This document shows, one piece after another, positions 7,011 through 13,161 of a stretch of 13,161 nt of DNA. Origin of the DNA: Candidatus Heimdallarchaeota archaeon (GTDB lineage: Archaea > Asgardarchaeota > Heimdallarchaeia > Hodarchaeales > S146-22); assembly GCA_015520535.1 (NCBI GenBank), contig WAPZ01000856.1:1-13161 (forward strand), in the 5' to 3' direction. Every line of letters begins with the position of its first letter. Positions within the stretch are counted from its first letter, which is position 1. The notes beneath the pieces were generated by a model. That model did no database searches. It was given only the letters and a program-made list of their open reading frames with translations, and was not told where the DNA came from. The translations under genes were made by a program, and so were the position numbers.

Positions 7011-10000
7011 ATGATTCTAAATAAATACATGATAAATTGTCTTTTTTCTAGAATCGTGTGCAATGGACGGATTAGAAATAGATTGCAGAAAATGGTTTTT
7101 CTAATTGCTCCATTATCAAGTGCGTGTACGGGCTCAAATCAAAACCAAAAGCCTTTACTAGAATTACTGCATCCAATTGAAACACAAGTGTATTTTAGAA
7201 ATGATATCGTTGAAGATAAAAAAATAAATGTATTTTCCTATACAAATTATTACAACGGAGGAGGTGTCGCAGTAGGAGATATTAATAATGATGGGCTAAT
7301 TGATATTTACCTGTCATCTAATAACAATACAGGCAAACTTTATCTTAACAAAGGCGGTTTTGAATTTGAGGACATAACTGAAGGCTCGGGACTGGATACT
7401 ATCCCTGGATGGAAGACAGGTGTTACCATGGCAGATATAAATCAGGATGGTTTTCTAGACATTTATATCTGCCGGTCAGGCCGGGTACGGCCTAAACAAA
7501 GAAGTAATTTATTATTTATTAACAATAAGGATTTAACATTTACTGAAAAAGCAGAAAACTACGGATTGAATGATTGGGGCACATCCCAACAAGCGGTTTT
7601 TTTTGACTATGATCTGGATGGTGATCTTGACATGTTTTTATTAAACCATGCCATTGATCCGGTAAGAAATATTTTTAAATCCTTTCATGACAAGGATGTT
7701 CATCCGTTTATCGGAGATAAATTATTCAGAAATGAAAATGGGCGCTATATCGAAATAAAAGATTTTGTTGGGATTAATAAATCAAAATTAGGCGCCGGGC
7801 TCGGAGTAGCTGTTGCAGACTTTAACAATGATATGTATCCGGACATATATGTATGTAATGATTTTGCGGGAAGAGATTATTTATATATTAACAATGGTGA
7901 CGGGACCTTTAGCGAGGAAGCCAAAAAAGCATTAATGCATATTCCTATTTCTTCCATGGGGGTTGATATGGCTGATATTAACAATGATGGATGGATAGAT
8001 TTTTTTGTGTTGGACATGCTTCCGTCAACAAATTATGGCAAGAAAATCAATTTTTCTTCAATGGATGCTGAGATATTTAAAACTCTGGTAGAGGTAGGCG
8101 GGCACTACCAATATACAGCTAACGCCCTTCAACTGAATAACGGGAATCTCGCTTTTTCAGAAATAGCACTTTTTGCAGGAGTTGCTGATACCGATTGGAG
8201 TTGGGGCCCTCTTATCGTTGACCTCGATAACGATGGATTGAAGGATATTTATGTCACAAACGGGATGGTAAAAAATACCAATAATATTGATTATGATAAA
8301 TATAAAAATGAATTACTCCAAAAACAAAGTACAAATCTATGGACACAGGAGCATATAATTGAATTATTAAATAGTATCCCTACCTATAAAACTGTTGACT
8401 TCGTTTTTAAAAACACTGACGGGTTAACCTTTAAAGAGTATAACGATAAATGGGGAGTAAACCTTCCTTCTTATTCCAATGGTGCAGCCTATGCAGATTT
8501 TGATAATGACGGAGATATGGACTTGGTAATCAACAATTTAAATGATTATGCTCACATATATAGAAACAACGCTTCGGCCATAACAAAAAATAATTTCATC
8601 AATATAAAACTTAAAGGCCCGGCGTCCAATATTAATGGTATAGGGGCAAAAATCACTATTCGATCAGGCAATATCACACAATATCTGGAACAACAAGTAA
8701 CCCGGGGATATCAATCCAGTGTAAGCCACATTTTACATTTTGGTTTAGGATTAAATAAAACCATTGATCTGTTAAAAATTATGTGGCCAGATAAAAAGGT
8801 CAGTGAACTAAAAAACATCCACGCGAATCAGTTAATAACTATTGACTATAAAAAAGCGACAAATATGCCTCAAGCGAAAAAAAAAGAAAAAAAATTGTTT
8901 GAGGATGTAACAACTTATTATGGTTTAAGATATAAACATATTGAAAATGATTACAATGACTATAAAAAAGAAAGGCTCTTATTACATAAGATATCTGCTT
9001 ATGGACCCGCGCTTGCAGTAGGTGATATAAATAACGACGGATTGGATGATTTTTTTATAGGTGGTGCAATGGGATATGAGGGAGCAGTCTTTATTCAAAA
9101 TTCTGATAATACCTTTACAAAAACTAAACAAGCCGCCTTAAAGTCTGATAAAGACTATGAAGATGTTGATGCAATTTTTTTTGATGCTGATGAAGATAAT
9201 GATCTTGATTTGTATGTTGTAAGTGGGGGAAATGAAAGACCTGTAAACTCATCTTTTTATCAGGATAGGCTGTATTTAAATAATGGTAGTGGAATATTCA
9301 CAAAATCCATTGGGATTCTTCCTGACTTTTTAAATAGTGGAAGTGTTGTAAGAGCAAATGATTTTGATAAGGATGGTGATCTTGATCTTTTTATTGGCGG
9401 TAGGGTTATTCCCGGGATGTATCCCGAACCTCCCAGAAGTTATATCCTCGAAAATAATAATGGAGTATTTAAGGATGTGACTTCAAATGTTTCTGTTGAT
9501 TTATTAAATCCTGGTTTAGTGACAGATGCCGTCTGGACAGATTTTAATAGTGATGGGAGATCTGATTTAATTATAGTCGGTGAATGGATGCCAGTAACGG
9601 TGTTTCAGAACGTCAATGGTCAGTTGGAGAGGGTCAGCAATGATTCAATCCTGAATAGGAGCCACGGGTGGTGGTTTAGTATAACTGAGGCAGATTTAGA
9701 CGGTGATGGTGATCCTGATTATATTCTTGGAAATTTGGGTGAGAATTATCCGTACAAAGCGAGTCCTGAGAAACCTTTTTTATTGTTTTATAATGACTTT
9801 GATAACAATGGGAAACAAGACCTGGTATTCGGTTATTATGAAAATGATACACTATATCCTGTCGCTGATAGAGAAAGCGCTGTCGAACAAATTCCTGCAT
9901 TGAAAAAGAAGTTTGGTGATTGGCATTCCTATGCGATTGCCCCACTGGAGTATATCTATGGGGCTTCTGCCTTACATAATTCGTATAAATTAAAAGCAAA

Positions 10001-10379
10001 CACTTTTTCAAATTGCCTTCTGGTAAATTCAGAAACCGGATTTGAATTAAATCTTTTACCAAAAAGAGCGCAACTCGCGCCTGTTTTTGGTTCTGTATGC
10101 TCGGACTTCGATATGGATGGTTATAAAGATATAATTATTGCTGGTAATATGTATAATATAATAACAAAAATACCAAGATGTGATGCCGGTCAGGGATTGT
10201 TTCTTAAAGGAACCGATAAAGATGAATTTACGCCTGTAGCAGGTTATGAAACGGGCTTATATATACCAAATGATATAAAGAAGTTAAGAAACATCCGCCT
10301 TGGTTCGCGATCTCAAAAAGGTGTAATTGTTGGAGCTAACAATGATTCCGTAAGAATAATTGTGGCTCTGCAGGAATAA
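7011..10379 (+). CDS. FG-GAP/VCBS-repeat lipoprotein with central ASPIC/UnbV domain (double beta-propeller)
   Basis: A 1122-residue exported protein, probably a surface or periplasmic lipoprotein. A hydrophobic segment MVFLIAPLSSAC gives a lipobox with Cys at residue 39. The 38 residues before it are long for a lipoprotein signal, so GTG at 7056 or TTG at 7083 could be the true start. Fourteen calcium-binding FG-GAP motifs of the form D-x-[ND]-x-D/N-G-x-x-D are visible. Seven precede the ASPIC domain (starting near residues 90, 142, 199, 270, 322, 404, 497) and seven follow it (near 672, 725, 784, 844, 895, 929, 1032). The ASPIC/UnbV domain spans about 528-614 (NGIGAKITI, QYLEQQVTRGYQSS, IMWPDKKVSEL). 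A Lys-rich linker at 623-628 separates the halves. Proteins of this layout are common beside SusC/SusD genes in Bacteroidota; their function is not established, and adhesion or ligand binding is the usual guess. No catalytic motif was recognised. Confidence 0.9.
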   Translation: MILNKYMINCLFSRIVCNGRIRNRLQKMVFLIAPLSSACTGSNQNQKPLLELLHPIETQVYFRNDIVEDKKINVFSYTNYYNGGGVAVGDINNDGLIDIYLSSNNNTGKLYLNKGGFEFEDITEGSGLDTIPGWKTGVTMADINQDGFLDIYICRSGRVRPKQRSNLLFINNKDLTFTEKAENYGLNDWGTSQQAVFFDYDLDGDLDMFLLNHAIDPVRNIFKSFHDKDVHPFIGDKLFRNENGRYIEIKDFVGINKSKLGAGLGVAVADFNNDMYPDIYVCNDFAGRDYLYINNGDGTFSEEAKKALMHIPISSMGVDMADINNDGWIDFFVLDMLPSTNYGKKINFSSMDAEIFKTLVEVGGHYQYTANALQLNNGNLAFSEIALFAGVADTDWSWGPLIVDLDNDGLKDIYVTNGMVKNTNNIDYDKYKNELLQKQSTNLWTQEHIIELLNSIPTYKTVDFVFKNTDGLTFKEYNDKWGVNLPSYSNGAAYADFDNDGDMDLVINNLNDYAHIYRNNASAITKNNFINIKLKGPASNINGIGAKITIRSGNITQYLEQQVTRGYQSSVSHILHFGLGLNKTIDLLKIMWPDKKVSELKNIHANQLITIDYKKATNMPQAKKKEKKLFEDVTTYYGLRYKHIENDYNDYKKERLLLHKISAYGPALAVGDINNDGLDDFFIGGAMGYEGAVFIQNSDNTFTKTKQAALKSDKDYEDVDAIFFDADEDNDLDLYVVSGGNERPVNSSFYQDRLYLNNGSGIFTKSIGILPDFLNSGSVVRANDFDKDGDLDLFIGGRVIPGMYPEPPRSYILENNNGVFKDVTSNVSVDLLNPGLVTDAVWTDFNSDGRSDLIIVGEWMPVTVFQNVNGQLERVSNDSILNRSHGWWFSITEADLDGDGDPDYILGNLGENYPYKASPEKPFLLFYNDFDNNGKQDLVFGYYENDTLYPVADRESAVEQIPALKKKFGDWHSYAIAPLEYIYGASALHNSYKLKANTFSNCLLVNSETGFELNLLPKRAQLAPVFGSVCSDFDMDGYKDIIIAGNMYNIITKIPRCDAGQGLFLKGTDKDEFTPVAGYETGLYIPNDIKKLRNIRLGSRSQKGVIVGANNDSVRIIVALQE

Positions 10380-10461
10380 AACCTTAATGAGGTTAATAGC
10401 ATACTAAGGAAAATAGAAAAGAATAAATGAGGTTGAAACGAATTGTCTTTTTATATCGATA

Positions 10462-11856
10462 ATGGGATTTAGTAGATACATAATATTTATATTTTATTGT
10501 TTGTTTCCCGTATTAGGATGTACTTCTAAGAAGAATACGCTTGGAGTTTTAATGAAGAAAGATGGCGTCTTTGATGGATATACACTTTTCACGGTTCATA
10601 CCGAAACTTATTTAATAAACAATGATGGTGAGATTGTAAAACAATGGTCAAGTAAATACAATTCCGGCAAATCAGTATATCTCTTAAGTAATGGCAATCT
10701 ATTACGGGCAGCAGAGGTTCCCAATCCGGGAAAAATTATAATGCCGAGTATTGGAGGTCGTATTGAATTATTTGATTGGAACGGAAGTTTAATTTGGGAG
10801 TATAATTACTCTACAACAACAGCAGTTCAACATCATGACATATTTCCTATGCCCAATGGAAATATACTGATTTTAGCTGTTTCAATTATTGGTGAGGAGG
10901 AGGCCAAACGTTTGGGGAGGAAGCTACTAACTCCTCCTTTTAAGCAATTATTTAATGAGCAAATTTTAGAATTGAAACCAAAAAATTTTAATGATGCCGA
11001 GGTTGTTTGGGAGTGGAATATTAAAGATCACTTGATACAAGATTATGACAGCACAAAAGAAAATTATGGTAATATCAGTACAAATCCTCAACGTCTTGAC
11101 ATCAACTATTTAGGTTCCTCCTCTGGAGGGGCAAACTGGTTACATATTAATTCCATTCAATATAATGCCGAATTAGATCAGATTATAATGTCGTCAAAAC
11201 ATTTAAGTGAAATTTACATAATTGATCACTCGACAACAACCGAGGAGGCAGCATCAAGTTCAGGAGGCAGATATAATAAAGGCGGTGATTTCTTATATAG
11301 ATGGGGTAATCCGGCTGCTTACGGAAAAGGGACAAAAGAGAATCAAGTGCTTTTTGCCCCTCATTTTCCCCATTGGATTCCAAAAGGGTCTCCTGATGCA
11401 GGAAAGATTATTGTCTTTAATAATGGCACATACAGAACTCCAAGCTATTCAGAAGTGATCATTCTGACCCCCCCGACAACTATTCCGGGAGTATATAACA
11501 TGTCAAAGGGTATATATGGGCCAAAGCAACCAGATTATATTTACAAAGCACCAGTAGTAACAAACTTTTATTCTTCATTTAAATCTAGTGCGCAAAGATT
11601 ACCTAATGGAAATATTCTTGTTTGTGAAGCGGAAAAGGGACATTTTTTTGAAGTTGATTTGAATGAAAAAATAGTTTGGAGGTATATAAATCCCGTTGGA
11701 TCATCGGCAATATTGTGTCAGGGTGAGGATCCAAGAGATTCAAAAAACATTGTTTTCAGAGCGATTAAATATCCGGCAAACTATAAAGCGTTCAAAGATA
11801 AAATTTTAATGCCAAAGAGTACAATAGAAGACCATTGCATTGCGAACAGAAATTAG
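10462..11856 (+). CDS. arylsulfotransferase (ASST)-like beta-propeller lipoprotein
   Basis: A 464-residue exported lipoprotein: the signal peptide ends in PVLGC with Cys at residue 20. The body resembles the ASST family, whose characterised members transfer sulfuryl groups from aryl sulfates to phenols in the periplasm without PAPS. Family-like landmarks are HHDIFPMPNGNILIL (124-138), NWLHINSIQYNAELDQI (225-241), SEIYIIDHSTTTEEA (249-263), FLYRWGNP (277-284), HFPHWIPKG (301-309) and SAQRLPNGNILVCEA (376-390). His228, His301/His304 and Arg325 are candidates for catalytic positions. I could not place the equivalent of the E. coli nucleophilic histidine with confidence. The start at ATG 10462 follows an in-frame stop at 10414-10416. 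It lies 82 nt after the FG-GAP gene and 58 nt before a sulfotransferase gene. It could be a non-enzymatic propeller relative of ASST; fold and export are surer than the reaction. Confidence 0.82.
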   Translation: MGFSRYIIFIFYCLFPVLGCTSKKNTLGVLMKKDGVFDGYTLFTVHTETYLINNDGEIVKQWSSKYNSGKSVYLLSNGNLLRAAEVPNPGKIIMPSIGGRIELFDWNGSLIWEYNYSTTTAVQHHDIFPMPNGNILILAVSIIGEEEAKRLGRKLLTPPFKQLFNEQILELKPKNFNDAEVVWEWNIKDHLIQDYDSTKENYGNISTNPQRLDINYLGSSSGGANWLHINSIQYNAELDQIIMSSKHLSEIYIIDHSTTTEEAASSSGGRYNKGGDFLYRWGNPAAYGKGTKENQVLFAPHFPHWIPKGSPDAGKIIVFNNGTYRTPSYSEVIILTPPTTIPGVYNMSKGIYGPKQPDYIYKAPVVTNFYSSFKSSAQRLPNGNILVCEAEKGHFFEVDLNEKIVWRYINPVGSSAILCQGEDPRDSKNIVFRAIKYPANYKAFKDKILMPKSTIEDHCIANRN

Positions 11857-11914
11857 AGGGACTGTGATTAGTTAACAAGTAAATAATATTGTTTGATTAA
11901 GTATATTTTAAAAA

Positions 11915-12946
11915 ATGAGATTCATTCAATTTATAGGGACACAAAGATCGGGATCGAATTTGCTCCGGGCAATGTTAAATCAATTGCCGCAGATTGCTGC
12001 CCCTCACCCCCCTCATATTTTGAGTGTTTTCAAACCGTTATTACCTATATATGATGATATATCGGATGATGAGAATTTTATAAACCTGATAAATGATGTG
12101 TGTCGTTGGGTTGAATTAAATCCGGTTCCTTGGAAAATTTCATATTTTAACCGATCAAGAATTAGAGAATTATGTAAATCAAATATGTTAATCGAGTTGT
12201 TTTATGCCATATACACTCATTATGCATCATTACATAATAGCGAATATGCTTGTTGTAAAAGCATGGCGAATGTTCATTTTCATGGTGATTTAGAGAAATT
12301 CGGCAGAAAGCCCTATTATATATATCTTCATAGAGATGGTCGGGATGTAGCATGCTCATTTAAAAAAGCAATTATTGGTGAAAAACATGTATATCATATT
12401 GCAATACAATGGAGGCATGATCAAATTAAAGCCATGGAAATTAAGCAAAAAATTCCTGTTGAAAGATTTTTTGAAGTAAGATATCATGATTTAATCACAA
12501 ATACAGAGTATGTTTTGAAAAGTCTTTGTGATTTTCTTGGTGCGCCTTACAATCCTGTCATGTTGAAGTATTTTAATTCAGAAGAGTCCATAAAAACAGC
12601 TAAGAGCGGATATATGTGGAAGAATCTTCAGTATCCTGTAATTAAGAATAACTATAATAAATATGAAAAAGAGCTCTCGTATCATGATATTGAAATATTT
12701 GAACGTATTGCAGGGGATACCTTACTTGCATTGGGATATTCTGTTATAACTGATTTTAAAGAAAAGAAAGAATTCACTCAAGATGAAATTAAAAAATATG
12801 ATAATCAGAATTACTTATTAAAGAACAAAACAGTTAACCTGGCAAATAAGTATGATATGGAACTTAGAAAACCTCAAAGTGCATTCTTGGAGGTATTGAA
12901 GAACAGACTTTACAGGAAATCATTTACTGAATATGAATTTTGCTAA
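11915..12946 (+). CDS. PAPS-dependent P-loop sulfotransferase (Sulfotransfer_3-like)
   Basis: A 343-residue cytoplasmic enzyme with no signal peptide, expected to move a sulfuryl group from PAPS to a hydroxyl or amine acceptor. The 5'-phosphosulfate loop is at residues 8-17 (GTQRSGSNLL, right at the N-terminus as in the family). The 3'-phosphate-binding segment is at 135-148 (YIYLHRDGRDVACS). A His/Pro-rich patch APHPPHI at 29-35 may line the acceptor site. The segment at about 237-270 (SGYMWKNLQYPV, then a helix ending FERIAGDTLLALGY) fits the family C-terminal region. A further tail of about 60 residues rich in Lys and Asn follows. The gene appears more AT-rich than susC/susD and lies 58 nt after the ASST-like gene. 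The acceptor is unknown: glycan, lipid and small aromatic compounds are all possible. Confidence 0.88.
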   Translation: MRFIQFIGTQRSGSNLLRAMLNQLPQIAAPHPPHILSVFKPLLPIYDDISDDENFINLINDVCRWVELNPVPWKISYFNRSRIRELCKSNMLIELFYAIYTHYASLHNSEYACCKSMANVHFHGDLEKFGRKPYYIYLHRDGRDVACSFKKAIIGEKHVYHIAIQWRHDQIKAMEIKQKIPVERFFEVRYHDLITNTEYVLKSLCDFLGAPYNPVMLKYFNSEESIKTAKSGYMWKNLQYPVIKNNYNKYEKELSYHDIEIFERIAGDTLLALGYSVITDFKEKKEFTQDEIKKYDNQNYLLKNKTVNLANKYDMELRKPQSAFLEVLKNRLYRKSFTEYEFC

Positions 12947-12965
12947 ATGAAAGACATAATTTTAC

Positions 12966-13161
12966 TTGAATAAAGAAATCACATTAAAATATCTATTTAT
13001 TAATTTTCTAAAGATTGGTACAACTTCCTTTGGAGGATTCATGGCTATGGTATCAGTAATACAGGACCAAATGGTCACAAAGAACAAAGTTATTAATAAT
13101 GAAATCATTCTAGATGCTGTTAGTTTAGCGTCAGTGTTGCCTGGCCCACTGGCTGTTAATG
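12966..13161 (+). CDS. CHR-family (chromate/oxyanion) transporter, N-terminal fragment cut by the window edge
   Basis: An open frame runs from TTG at 12966 off the end of the window, giving 65 residues. The first membrane helix region contains FLKIGTTSFGGFMAMVSVIQ (residues 14-33), then VINNEIILDAVSLASVLPGP (42-61). The pairing of an early S/T-FGG motif with LA..LPGP is the signature of the CHR family, inner-membrane carriers known for chromate efflux; some members are linked to sulfate. In many relatives FGG is followed by Pro; here it is Phe. An in-frame TAA at 12957-12959 rules out a longer start, and the first ATG (residue 26) falls inside the motif. The gap to the sulfotransferase stop is only 19 nt, suggesting co-transcription. 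Whether this is a short-chain or a fused long-chain CHR protein cannot be seen. Confidence 0.8.
   Translation, partial: MNKEITLKYLFINFLKIGTTSFGGFMAMVSVIQDQMVTKNKVINNEIILDAVSLASVLPGPLAVN

Noticed and set aside
10380..10394. Inverted repeat AACCT-taatg-AGGTT directly after the FG-GAP stop codon.
   Set aside because: Five base pairs with a 5-nt loop and no U-tract is too weak to call a terminator.
10427..10462. Eleven-codon ORF MRLKRIVFLYR whose TAA overlaps the ATG of the ASST-like gene (TAATG).
   Set aside because: The overlap could couple translation, but the ORF is very short in AT-rich DNA and has no other support.
11468..11474. Run of seven C in the ASST-like gene as a possible phase-variation tract.
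   Set aside because: The frame is intact through it, the run is short, and it simply encodes Thr-Pro-Pro within a normal stretch.
11887..11895. TATTGTTTG before the sulfotransferase gene as a -7 element (TAnnTTTG).
   Set aside because: It has one extra base in the spacer and no -33 TTTG at the right distance, so a promoter call is not supported.

Overview
The window looks like a Bacteroidota genome, most like the Cytophagales/Sphingobacteriales side of the phylum. The evidence is a SusC/SusD outer-membrane pair, a Bacteroidota-type ECF sigma factor with a FecR anti-sigma factor that carries the C-terminal DUF4974-like region, AT-rich intergenic DNA, and a lack of Shine-Dalgarno sites. All recognisable genes lie on the + strand. 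No tRNA, rRNA, CRISPR array, insertion sequence or integrase was seen.

Layout. (1) 27-1799: ECF sigma factor and FecR-type anti-sigma factor, both apparently starting at TTG. (2) 1800-1913: a compact regulatory gap with a GC-rich stem-loop, a perfect 17-nt palindrome and a possible 17-codon leader ORF. (3) 1914-6827: SusC-like TonB-dependent transporter with an N-terminal STN signalling domain, then a SusD-like lipoprotein 24 nt downstream. (4) 6828-7010: a gap with a long imperfect stem-loop. (5) 7011-11856: two probable surface or periplasmic beta-propeller lipoproteins, a 14-motif FG-GAP/VCBS protein with a central ASPIC/UnbV domain and an arylsulfotransferase (ASST)-like protein. (6) 11915-12946: a PAPS-type P-loop sulfotransferase. 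(7) 12966 to the window edge: the start of a CHR-family (chromate/oxyanion) transporter, cut off at base 13161.

How they may work together. The sigma/FecR/STN-SusC arrangement is the known trans-envelope signalling design: substrate binding at the outer-membrane transporter is relayed through the STN domain to FecR, which frees the sigma factor to transcribe susC/susD and perhaps the downstream genes. A typical polysaccharide-utilisation locus would have glycoside hydrolases or lyases next. Here the cargo is two propeller lipoproteins, a cytoplasmic sulfotransferase and a putative oxyanion transporter. Three consecutive genes (ASST-like, PAPS sulfotransferase, CHR transporter) can be linked to sulfuryl or sulfate-like chemistry. 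This suggests a locus handling a sulfated compound, or sulfating one, rather than a plain glycan degrader. That linkage is inference: the sequence shows gene order and families, not substrates.
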